Positions 53,424 through 60,973 of a stretch of 64,000 bases of DNA are shown in pieces. Made by a program: the position numbers and the translations under genes. How positions within the stretch are numbered: the stretch's first letter is position 1; the number at the start of each line of letters is the position of its first letter. The DNA comes from an uncultured Bacteroidota bacterium (GTDB taxonomy: Bacteria; Bacteroidota; Bacteroidia; Chitinophagales; Chitinophagaceae), in assembly GCA_903824665.1 (NCBI GenBank), contig CAIJXT010000025.1, positions 1 to 64,000 of the forward strand, read 5' to 3'. The notes below the pieces were generated by a model. It was not told the origin of the DNA and ran no database searches. It saw only the letters and a list, made by a program, of their open reading frames with translations.

Positions 53424-54074
53424 TTACATAAACAAATACACCAGTCGCAGTGCCCATACGTTATTGAACTGCTGCCCGCGTGAGTAGTTTTGAGGTGTAT
53501 TGTTTCGGATAGATACCAATGAATACTGGAAACGCAGATTTAGAAATAGGCCCTTCCAGCAATGCAGGCTACCCGAAAGCAGCAGATTGTAGTCGCTTTT
53601 CTTAAAAGGGTAATCGTTGAGGTTGATGTTTTGGGCCGGCACAGTGGTAATGTGTTCCTTACTTGTGCCCAGCCGCGAATAGGATATACCCCCTCCAAAA
53701 TGACTACGGTGCTTGTCAAAATAGCTGATCATCAATGGAACCTCTGCATAGTTCAGCGTTATGCCATAGTCGGTGATATACAGCCCCGGGCTTACAGTAA
53801 AATAGTCTTTTGATCTTGCCCCTTTCTGTGTATAAAGCACTTCCATGCTGAGCGCCATATGTTCATCCATTTTCGTGTACACCACACCGCCCACATTGAA
53901 TCCCACCTTATGATACCCGGCAAAATTGTCGCCGTCCACTTGTGTAAAGTTGGTTCCTGCTATCAAACCACCGTAAAAGGTCCGGTAGTCATCATCATAG
54001 TAGTTTTGTGCATTAGTATCCGTTGTTACTAATACCATAGTGATAAGGAATAATGTTCGGATGATTGTTCTCAT
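53424..54074 (-). CDS. Outer-membrane beta-barrel protein (PorT/OMP_b-brl_2-like), copy 1
   Basis: This 216-residue protein has a signal peptide (about 1-22, ending 'TNAQ'). Alternating-hydrophobicity strands follow, including 'GGLIAGTNFTQVDGDNFAGY', 'ALSMEVLYTQKGARS' and 'LNYAEVPLMISYF', a pattern shared with PorT-like barrels of Bacteroidota. It ends in 'LRLVYLFM'. It is paralogous to the next upstream gene over its full length (for example 'NFTQxDGDxxAGYHK' and 'KSHFG/RSHFG'). A TATATTTG box (54120-54113) lies 39 nt before the start. The function is unknown. Confidence 0.82.
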   Translation of the reverse strand: MRTIIRTLFLITMVLVTTDTNAQNYYDDDYRTFYGGLIAGTNFTQVDGDNFAGYHKVGFNVGGVVYTKMDEHMALSMEVLYTQKGARSKDYFTVSPGLYITDYGITLNYAEVPLMISYFDKHRSHFGGGISYSRLGTSKEHITTVPAQNINLNDYPFKKSDYNLLLSGSLHCWKGLFLNLRFQYSLVSIRNNTPQNYSRGQQFNNVWALRLVYLFM

Positions 54075-54127
54075 ATGTGCCGGAATAGTTCTTAGCCGTT
54101 ACCTGAAGTACTCAAATATACGTTTGT

Positions 54128-54817
54128 TTAGATGAAGATATACAGTAGACGTACACTCCACAGGTTATTGTATTGTTTTTGAGATCGCGACAAACTTGGC
54201 GGAGAGTACGCTCTTGCCGGCGAAAGCGCATATTGGAACCTGATATTGAAAAACAGCCCCTTCCATACATGCATTTGTGCGCTGGCTACAACATCATAAC
54301 TGTCCTTTCTGAATGGATATTTGTTGAAGTCAATATAGTAATGTGGGTCGGTTTTCATCGATTCATTGCTTCCTATAAGGCGGCTATAAGACATACCCAG
54401 ACCAAAATGGCTTTTGCGTTGGTCAAAGTAGTTGATCATGATAGGGATTTCCGCATAGTTCAGTGCCACATCATAACGGGTGATCAGGGTAGAACTGTCG
54501 ATAGGCGAATACCTTACATCGTTACTCAACGCACCCTTCTGGCTGTATAGCATCTCAAAACTCAGTGCTACATGCCGGTAGAGACGGGCATACCCGATGC
54601 CACCAAAATTGGCACCTATTTTATGGTACCCTGCGTAGCTATCCCCATCTATCTGAGTAAAGTTGGCTCCCGCAACCACACCTACCGAGAAAATTCGCGG
54701 CCGCTCGGCATAAATATCATCTCCGCCATCATCTATCTGCGCATTTGCAATAGTGCAAAAAACGCTTAACAGAACATTGATGAAAATAAATGCCGTGAAT
54801 TTTCTACTTTTATTCAT
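54128..54817 (-). CDS. Outer-membrane beta-barrel protein (PorT/OMP_b-brl_2-like), copy 2
   Basis: I chose the ATG at 54817 (229 residues, MNKSRKFTAFIF start), which begins a signal peptide ending 'IANAQ'. The frame is open to 55030 but that part overlaps the divergent gene antisense and looks non-coding. The barrel pattern matches copy 1 ('VAGANFTQIDGDSYAGYHK', 'LNYAEIPIMINYFDQRKSHF'). It ends 'VRLLYIFI'. The start lies only 16 bp from the divergent start codon, and its best -7 box, TATATTTG (54849-54842), falls inside the other gene. Confidence 0.8.
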   Translation of the reverse strand: MNKSRKFTAFIFINVLLSVFCTIANAQIDDGGDDIYAERPRIFSVGVVAGANFTQIDGDSYAGYHKIGANFGGIGYARLYRHVALSFEMLYSQKGALSNDVRYSPIDSSTLITRYDVALNYAEIPIMINYFDQRKSHFGLGMSYSRLIGSNESMKTDPHYYIDFNKYPFRKDSYDVVASAQMHVWKGLFFNIRFQYALSPARAYSPPSLSRSQKQYNNLWSVRLLYIFI

Positions 54818-54833
54818 CGAAACAGCCACCATA

Positions 54834-55142
54834 ATGAGCTTCAAATATACACCAAACACGCTAAAAAAATTAGAAGAGCTATTCGAAGAGGCAAGGTATG
54901 TGATACGATATGAGAAGGGTAATTTCAATAGCGGATATTGCATTCTCGAAGAGAGAAGGGTTGTGGTTATCAATAAGTTTTTCAATGTTGAAGGGCGTAT
55001 TAATGCACTTGTTGAGATTCTGCATACCATCGCTGTTAACGAAGAAGAACTCAGCTCTGAAATGCAAAAATGGTATCGACAACTACGTTCAGATCCGGAT
55101 TTTTCTGCGGGTCAAACCGTTCAAACAAAAATGGACATTTAA
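54834..55142 (+). CDS. Small conserved Bacteroidota protein of unknown function
   Basis: I chose the ATG at 54834 (102 residues, 'MSFKYTPNTLKKLEELFEE'); the frame extends upstream but only through the divergent gene's signal peptide. I recall related short proteins with the same 'YVIRYEKGNFNSGYCIL' and 'VVVINKFFNVEGRINALVEIL' core in many Bacteroidota, but know no function. The protein looks soluble and mixed alpha/beta. It is followed after 2 bp by a PhnP-like hydrolase starting with GTG, so the two are coupled. Confidence 0.8.
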   Translation: MSFKYTPNTLKKLEELFEEARYVIRYEKGNFNSGYCILEERRVVVINKFFNVEGRINALVEILHTIAVNEEELSSEMQKWYRQLRSDPDFSAGQTVQTKMDI

Positions 55143-55144
55143 GC

Positions 55145-55909
55145 GTGAAAGTAACTTTCCTCGGTACCGGCACCTCGCAGGGCGTTCCTTTCATTGGGTG
55201 CCCTTGTCCCGTTTGCAACTCTGCCAACCCCAAAGACAACCGTCTTCGATGCTCGGTGTGGATTCAGACCGATGAAGCCAGCATCGTTATAGATAGTGGC
55301 CCTGATTTCAGGTACCAGATGTTGCGTGCAGGAGTACGAAAGCTGGATGCCATCATTTTTACCCACGGACATAAAGACCATGTTGCCGGCCTGGATGACA
55401 TCAGGCCTTACAATTTCTTTGAAAAGAAACCTGTTGGCGTTTACGCATCACTTGAAACACAAGAGGCATTACGCCGCGAGTTTTCCTATATTTTCACAAA
55501 TCCTACCTATCCCGGTATTCCCCAGATCACGATGCATACCATTTCAGGCGACGAACCGTTTGATATAAATGGTCTGGTTATCACACCAGTTCGTGTTTTG
55601 CACTACGAACTTGAAGTCCTCGGTTTCAGAATAGGTGATTTTACATATATCACTGATGCCAATTACATATCTCCACCTGAGTTAAACAAGGTGAGTGGTA
55701 GTAAGGCAATGGTACTCAACGCTTTGAGAAACGAACCGCACATCTCTCATTTCACACTTTCACAGGCTATCGAAGTAGTGAGTGCGGCAAATGTTGAGGC
55801 AGCTTACTTTACCCATGTCAGCCATCAACTGGGTTTGCATGATACAGTAGAGGCTGGTTTGCCTCCGGGTATGCATCTCGCTTACGACGGCCTTACATTG
55901 GAGTTTTAG
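55145..55909 (+). CDS. PhnP-like MBL-fold phosphodiesterase
   Basis: I chose the GTG at 55145 (254 residues, 'MKVTFLGTGTSQGVPFIGC'), 2 bp after the previous stop; the upstream open frame overlaps that gene. Metal motifs are 'FTHGHKDHVAG' (His74, His76, Asp78, His79), 'YITDANY' and a late 'FTHVSHQLG'. A Cys cluster 'GCPCPVC' (19-24) with Cys36 resembles the structural zinc site of PhnP, a cyclic phosphodiesterase. No phosphonate genes are nearby, so the substrate is probably another phosphodiester. It converges on the next gene with 3 bp between stops. Confidence 0.88.
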   Translation: MKVTFLGTGTSQGVPFIGCPCPVCNSANPKDNRLRCSVWIQTDEASIVIDSGPDFRYQMLRAGVRKLDAIIFTHGHKDHVAGLDDIRPYNFFEKKPVGVYASLETQEALRREFSYIFTNPTYPGIPQITMHTISGDEPFDINGLVITPVRVLHYELEVLGFRIGDFTYITDANYISPPELNKVSGSKAMVLNALRNEPHISHFTLSQAIEVVSAANVEAAYFTHVSHQLGLHDTVEAGLPPGMHLAYDGLTLEF

Positions 55910-55912
55910 GGT

Positions 55913-56938
55913 TTATCCGTTCACCAACGGCATCACCCGTTCGCCTATTAGTGAAATTGCATCCATCAGTTTTTCGTGAGATAGCCCGGCATTATCCATT
56001 TGAAACGAAAATCTTGAAATTCCACCCAGCGCTTCGCTATGCCGGAGGATTTTTTCAGCCACTTCTTCCGGTCCACCTACCAGAAGCGCACCTCTTGGTC
56101 CGTTCTGAGCATCAAAATGCGATTTTGTTACAGGAGGCCACCCTCTTTCCCTGCCTATTCGGGTAAACGTTTCCGCATAGCCGGGATAGTAACTTTCCAC
56201 AGCCTCCTTGCTACCCGCTCCTACATACCCCAAAGAGTGCAAACCCACCTTCAGCTGATCCGGACTAAAGCCGGCTTTTCTGCCAGCCTCCCGGTACAGA
56301 TCTATCAATGGTCTGAATCTATGTGTTTCGCCACCTATTATGGCCACCATCAGGGGCAATCCCAGTGCACCAGCCCGCACAAAAGATGCAGGCGTACCAC
56401 CTACGCCCAGCCACACCGGAAAGGGAGTCTGCAATGGCCTTGGATATATTGCCTGCCTATATAGTGGTGCCCTAAACTTGCCCGACCAAGTCACTTCTTC
56501 ATTATCTCTTATTTTCAGCAGCAGATCCAGTTTTTCAGCAAAAAGCGCATCATAATCGTCCAGGTCATAGCCAAATAAGGGGAACGCTTCTGTAAACGAG
56601 CCGCGTCCCACAACCATTTCAGCACGTCCGCCAGATACCAGATCCAATGCCGAAAATTCCTGAAAGACTCTGACCGGATCGGCCGCGCTCAGCACGGTTA
56701 CAGCACTTGTCAATCTGATTCGTCTGGTGCGTGCTGCTGCAGCAGCAAGTATGATCGTTGGTGCAGAATCCAGGAATTCTTTACGATGATGTTCTCCTAT
56801 ACCAAATACATCCAGTCCTGCATTGTCGGCATGTACTATTCTGTCTATCAGTTGGCTCAGAGCCTCGCTTCGCCCGGGGCCTGTTCCTGCATTACTTCCT
56901 GCGGCAGATGCGGCAAAACTATCAATTCCAATTTCCAT
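55913..56938 (-). CDS. LLM-class flavin-dependent oxidoreductase
   Basis: I chose the ATG at 56938 (341 residues, 'MEIGIDSFAAS'), which fits the first strand of the luciferase-like barrel; the frame is open to 57022. Motifs are 'VFGIGEHHRKEFLDSAP', 'IRLTSAVTVLSAADPVRVFQ', 'GRAEMVVGRGSFTEAF' and 'PVWLGVGGTPASF'. The family uses FMN (some F420) to oxidise or reduce diverse substrates; the reaction is not predictable here. The GC content and Arg/Gly richness look a little higher than in neighbours, which could reflect transfer, but this is weak. Confidence 0.9.
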   Translation of the reverse strand: MEIGIDSFAASAAGSNAGTGPGRSEALSQLIDRIVHADNAGLDVFGIGEHHRKEFLDSAPTIILAAAAARTRRIRLTSAVTVLSAADPVRVFQEFSALDLVSGGRAEMVVGRGSFTEAFPLFGYDLDDYDALFAEKLDLLLKIRDNEEVTWSGKFRAPLYRQAIYPRPLQTPFPVWLGVGGTPASFVRAGALGLPLMVAIIGGETHRFRPLIDLYREAGRKAGFSPDQLKVGLHSLGYVGAGSKEAVESYYPGYAETFTRIGRERGWPPVTKSHFDAQNGPRGALLVGGPEEVAEKILRHSEALGGISRFSFQMDNAGLSHEKLMDAISLIGERVMPLVNG

Positions 56939-57140
56939 GATGCTAGTCTTTCTTTCATTTAAACGCAGCAAAAGTACGCCTAATACTGGTGGCCCAACTT
57001 TGCGGTGCACCGATAAAAGCATACTTTTTGCCTATCACTATATCGCCGGACATGAAACAAGATATAGTTGCCTGCAATTCATACTTAAATACTGAACCAA
57101 TGTGCTTTACGTACGTATAATATTACCAATGGACAGGTGA

Positions 57141-57710
57141 TTGCTTTTGCTATCTGCGTTATTTTCCTATCTTTCCGTGCCTGAACAAATACTATTGAAC
57201 AAACTAAGATGCATATTGCTTTTCGTATTGCTGCTTTTGCAGGCCGGAGGCCTGTTAGTGGTTTATGAGTTGCAACAGGTAGCCGCAAGGTGGAAAATGC
57301 ATGAAGCGATGGAAAAATTCAGCCATCCAGTATCAGTGCTGAGAATGTCATCGGCACAATATAAGCTATTCAAGGTAGGAGGCGATGAACTTAGGATCAA
57401 TGGGAAAATGTATGATATACGCTCAATACAATTTCATGGTGATTCTGTAACCATTATTGCAATACACGACGAGGCCGAAAGCAGAATAGTTCAAAAGGTT
57501 GGCAACATTTTGTTTCAACTCAATACCGATGGAAGCAATATCGCCCGTTCGCTGGCAGATACACTTTCCTATGTATATCTTGTTCCTGGCCATTACTTCA
57601 TAGCTCCACTACTACTTATGCAACGTGGGTTTGTATCCGATTTCCGCCAGAGTGCACTTAACGGTACGTGCCCTGCAAAAGACCCATATCCTCCCCGGCA
57701 TCGCGCTTAA
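57141..57710 (+). CDS. Hypothetical protein with one N-terminal transmembrane helix
   Basis: I do not recognise this 189-residue protein. It has a membrane segment at about 22-44 ('ILLFVLLLLQAGGLLVVYEL') followed by an exported domain with 'FKVGGDELRINGKMYDIRSI', a short beta-rich pattern, and a Pro-rich tail. In-frame Mets at residues 52 and 56 are less likely starts. It lies upstream of the TonB receptor with a 189-bp gap and may be a helper of it, but nothing in the sequence proves this. Confidence 0.65.
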   Translation: MLLLSALFSYLSVPEQILLNKLRCILLFVLLLLQAGGLLVVYELQQVAARWKMHEAMEKFSHPVSVLRMSSAQYKLFKVGGDELRINGKMYDIRSIQFHGDSVTIIAIHDEAESRIVQKVGNILFQLNTDGSNIARSLADTLSYVYLVPGHYFIAPLLLMQRGFVSDFRQSALNGTCPAKDPYPPRHRA

Positions 57711-57899
57711 TATTGCATAGTTTATTAATGAGATCGAAGTGCTCAAATGTCGGTGCCGGCAAGTGATTTACAGATGTGTGTGTAGCCTACAAATAGGGTT
57801 CCCAAATCCAATTTCTGTAGGCCTATCCTCCATGTCAGCGGCATGCTGCATTTGACTGTTAGCGATCTCTATTATCTAACCTTCCCAAAAGACGTTTAT

Positions 57900-60110
57900 A
57901 TGAAGTGCGAATTATACATTGGAGCAGTTTGTTTACTACTCTTTACCAGCCCCTGTACAGCCCAACAAGACACGACTAACGGAATCAGTATGGATGAAGT
58001 GGTGATTGCTGTAAACAAGATCGAAGAAAATAAAAAGACTGTTGCCCAACAGGTTCTAACATTAAATTCAAGACAAATAGCAAATGGTCAGGCGCAAACC
58101 ACTGCGGACCTGCTAGCCAATACAGCCGGTATCTTTGTACAAAAAAGCCAGATGGGTGGCGGTAGTCCGGTACTGCGTGGCTTTGAGGCCAACAAAGTAG
58201 TGATCGTTGTAGATGGTGTCCGGATGAACAATCTGATCTACAGGGGTGGACACCTCCAAAATGTGATCACGCTCGATAACGCTATGCTGCAGCGTGTCGA
58301 GGTGCTCTACGGACCATCGTCGACCATGTATGGCAGTGACGCACTTGGCGGTGTGATGCACTTCTACACCAAAGACCCATCGTTTGCAATAGATACAGAT
58401 AAGTGCAATACAGGTTTTAATACCTACACCCGCTATGGTAGTGTCAATAACGAAATGACTGGCCATGCTGACTTTAGCATCGGTGGCCGCAAATTCGCGT
58501 CACTGACATCTTTTACCTATTCGTCCTTCGGCGACCTAAGGGGTGGCAAGGCTCAGAATCCGTTTTATGATACTACCTATGGCGAACGGCCTTTTTACGT
58601 AGGTCGCATAAACGGCAAAGACACGGTATTGCCGAATGACGATAAGTATCTGCAGCGTTCAAGCGGTTATTCACAATACGATATCCTGCAAAAGTTTGCG
58701 TGGAAACAGAATGAAAAGGTTGTTCACATGCTGAATCTCCAGTTTTCAAATTCTTCCGACATACCCCGATACGACAGACTTACAGACCCGGCGTCCGGAG
58801 GGAAGTTCCGGTCGGCAGAGTGGTACTATGGCCCGCAGCAAAGAGCTATGGCAGCTTACCGAGTAGTGAGGTATGATGAAGCTGCTGCTTTTCAGCGGAA
58901 GCATGTATCCGTTTACTATCAGGACATTGTCGAGAGCCGGCACAACCGCAACTTTGGTAGTACTACACTGTCGCACAGGGTAGAGCATGTGGGCATCTTT
59001 GGTGTGAACATTGATGCGGAGCGCCATTTTCTGCGACACAATATCAGGGTTGGGGTAGAGCAAAGCCGCAACAGCCTGACCTCTACCGCGGAGAAAGAAA
59101 ACATCAATACAGGTGTACGCACACCCACTGATACCCGCTACCCCGACGGCGGAAATACCATGGACAACATAGCGGCTTACGGATCGCACACATGGCGCAT
59201 CAATGACCATTTTACCCTCAATGATGGGCTGCGACTGGGATATGTTTCTCTCTCCTCCGCATTCAAAGACACTTCCTTTTTTCACCTGCCGTTTCTAGAG
59301 GCCAAACAGAACAACTTTGTCTATTCCGGTAGCCTTGGGCTAATACATACGCCAAATGATAATTGGAAACTTTCTGCGGTCATAGCAACAGGGTTCCGGG
59401 TGCCAAACGTAGATGATCTGGCCAAGGTGTTCGAGTCGGCTTCCGGATCGCTGATTGTACCCAACACCAACCTGGCTCCTGAAAAGACCATTTCCGGTGA
59501 AATAGGCGTCACCAAGGCATTCGGCAGGCGCGCCGTTTGGGAAAATGCGCTGTTCTATACCCGCTATTTCGATGCTATTGTAACTGCACCGTTCACCTAC
59601 AACGGGCAGGATTCCGTGGTATACAATGGCGTAAAGAGTCGTGTTCTGGCCAACCAGAATAACCGCAGTGCATGGATATATGGTTATTCCGGAAGTGTGC
59701 GTTCGCAAATCACACAGCATCTGCAGCTTTCAGCCGCCATTACCTACACCTATGGCCGGATCGGGACAGACAGTGCCGCGGGACCACTAGATCATATCCC
59801 TCCAATGCTGCTGCGCCTTCAGATAGCTTATAACCGCAACCTGCTGGGTGCCGATTTCTTTGTAAACTACCAGGGTGCCAAGAAACTGGAGGACTACTAT
59901 CGCAATGGTGAAGACAATGAACAGTATGCCACAGCCGATGGTATGCCCGCATGGATGACGGCTAACCTCAGGCTCTCCTACAAAGTACAAAAATACATTA
60001 CCCTCCAGGTAGGCATTGACAACATGCTCGACACACAATACCGGGTATTTGCCAGTGGTATTAATGGACCGGGACGAAACATTTTCGGGGTCGTCCGATT
60101 CAATCTTTAA
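57900..60110 (+). CDS. TonB-dependent outer-membrane receptor
   Basis: I chose the ATG at 57900 (736 residues), which begins a signal peptide ('CLLLFTSPCTAQQ'); the frame opens 57 bp earlier. A TonB box-like 'MDEVVIAVNKIEE' is followed by the plug ('ADLLANTAGIFVQKSQMGGG', 'VLRGFEANKVVIVVDGVRMN', 'VEVLYGPSSTMYGSDALGGV') and a 22-strand-type barrel ending 'FGVVRFNL'. It lacks the N-terminal CarboxypepD_reg domain of SusC proteins and looks like the siderophore/heme/cobalamin class; 'DGVRMNNLIYRGGHLQN' is frequent in heme-type receptors. No partner uptake genes are in view. A strong hairpin follows. Confidence 0.92.
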   Translation: MKCELYIGAVCLLLFTSPCTAQQDTTNGISMDEVVIAVNKIEENKKTVAQQVLTLNSRQIANGQAQTTADLLANTAGIFVQKSQMGGGSPVLRGFEANKVVIVVDGVRMNNLIYRGGHLQNVITLDNAMLQRVEVLYGPSSTMYGSDALGGVMHFYTKDPSFAIDTDKCNTGFNTYTRYGSVNNEMTGHADFSIGGRKFASLTSFTYSSFGDLRGGKAQNPFYDTTYGERPFYVGRINGKDTVLPNDDKYLQRSSGYSQYDILQKFAWKQNEKVVHMLNLQFSNSSDIPRYDRLTDPASGGKFRSAEWYYGPQQRAMAAYRVVRYDEAAAFQRKHVSVYYQDIVESRHNRNFGSTTLSHRVEHVGIFGVNIDAERHFLRHNIRVGVEQSRNSLTSTAEKENINTGVRTPTDTRYPDGGNTMDNIAAYGSHTWRINDHFTLNDGLRLGYVSLSSAFKDTSFFHLPFLEAKQNNFVYSGSLGLIHTPNDNWKLSAVIATGFRVPNVDDLAKVFESASGSLIVPNTNLAPEKTISGEIGVTKAFGRRAVWENALFYTRYFDAIVTAPFTYNGQDSVVYNGVKSRVLANQNNRSAWIYGYSGSVRSQITQHLQLSAAITYTYGRIGTDSAAGPLDHIPPMLLRLQIAYNRNLLGADFFVNYQGAKKLEDYYRNGEDNEQYATADGMPAWMTANLRLSYKVQKYITLQVGIDNMLDTQYRVFASGINGPGRNIFGVVRFNL

Positions 60111-60123
60111 ACATACAATTCTT

Positions 60124-60163
60124 TAACCTGTGCTGCTGTTATTATAGGAAGCAGCACAGGTTA
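60124..60163 (+). terminator. Long perfect stem-loop after the TonB receptor
   Basis: TAACCTGTGCTGC (60124-60136) pairs perfectly with GCAGCACAGGTTA (60151-60163) around a 14-nt loop, 13 bp in all, starting 13 nt past the stop. No clear T-run follows. It probably ends or stabilises the receptor mRNA. Confidence 0.6.
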
Positions 60164-60666
60164 TCACTTATGCTATTATAATTGTTCCTTAATCACCTCC
60201 TTTGGTTTACCGGGGATTTAAAATGGTGCTCAATTTGGGTTTTTGCGCAGTGGCGCGCAATTTATTTTGTAAGGGACAAATATTCTATAAACAATTGAAA
60301 AACAAATCATTATATAGAAATAAGCCGTCGGTTTTTGCGCACTTTTTGCGCAGTTGCTGCCATGAAAATATAAATTATACATTTATTTATTAGTGGTGCT
60401 GGTATAGCTATACTAAAGATAAACTCTATTGCTGATGCCTGCAAAACGGGTATAAATGATAGCGCTCCAGCGGTATATGATATACCGCTACGTGCATATG
60501 ATAAAAGATTTTTTCGGTGCGATTTACTGATGAAATGATGGGTTATAATGGGGTGGAGTATTCGTTTATTGGTCGTTCGACTATACGAGAATACTGATTC
60601 AAATTGGGGGAGGTGTGTAGTTTTCAGGACTATCAGAGCGAGTAACAGAGCGGGAGCGAATGGGAA
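60164..60666. other. Non-coding stretch with TTTTTGCGCA repeats and a 21-bp palindrome
   Basis: About 500 nt show no credible gene. A 124-codon minus-strand frame (60310-60684) has no recognisable protein features and runs into the tRNA terminator. Three copies of TTTTTGCGCA occur (60240-60249, 60332-60341, 60343-60352). AGCGGTATAT-G-ATATACCGCT (60469-60489) is a perfect 21-bp palindrome. Both kinds of signal are unexplained by neighbouring genes. Confidence 0.5.
60469..60489. promoter_or_regulatory. 21-bp perfect palindrome
   Basis: AGCGGTATAT and ATATACCGCT flank a single central G. The length and perfection exceed what is expected by chance in a region of this size. It may be an operator, a protein-binding chromosomal site or a hairpin; no adjacent promoter is evident. 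Confidence 0.45.
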
Positions 60667-60706
60667 ATAAAAACGGGAGGGCATCGCTCTTCGCTCGCCG
60701 CTCCCG
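60665..60706 (-). terminator. Rho-independent terminator of the tRNA-Gln gene
   Basis: On the minus strand CGGGAG (60706-60701) pairs with CTCCCG (60679-60674), with further GGC/GCC pairing inside the loop. TTTTTATTT follows directly. It starts 11 nt past the encoded CCA end of the tRNA. Confidence 0.75.
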
Positions 60707-60716
60707 CTTTCATTTT

Positions 60717-60790
60717 TGGTAGTTTGACTAGGATTCGAACCTAGACTAACAGAGTCAGAGTCTGGGGTGCTACCGTTACACTATCAAACT
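60717..60790 (-). tRNA. tRNA-Gln (anticodon CTG), CCA encoded
   Basis: Read on the minus strand, the acceptor stem AGTTTGA pairs with TCAAACT. The D stem is GTGT/GCAC, the anticodon loop CTCTGAC carries CTG, and the T arm is CTAGG-TTCGAAT-CCTAG. The 3' end A-CCA is present in the DNA. The anticodon stem CCAGA/TCTGT has one mismatch at its outer pair. A TAATTTTG box (60841-60834) 44 nt upstream may be its promoter. Confidence 0.93.
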
Positions 60791-60973
60791 GTTTTCTAAC
60801 AGGGTGCAATGTTAAGGACCTTTTTACAAAATGCAAAATTAAGCAGCATAAAAAACACCTAAATCAGCAGATAATCCGCTGCACACTACTGCCTTGACAG
60901 TGCAACAGGCTACAATCAACACTTACTGCTGCATATTTGAGTGCTGTATAGCCTTCAAACAGGTGGTGTCAGG

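Noticed and set aside
52810..53487. 225-codon plus-strand frame
   Set aside because: It is antisense to the isoaspartyl peptidase, which has complete catalytic motifs.
57785..57822. Cobalamin riboswitch upstream of the TonB receptor
   Set aside because: A 7-bp pairing (GCCTACA/TGTAGGC) exists, but I see no B12 box or other conserved element.
60310..60684. 124-codon minus-strand frame before the tRNA region
   Set aside because: It overlaps the tRNA terminator hairpin at its start, and its composition does not resemble a real protein.
60717..60790. tRNA as an integration site of a mobile element
   Set aside because: No integrase gene and no second copy of the tRNA 3' end are visible in the window.
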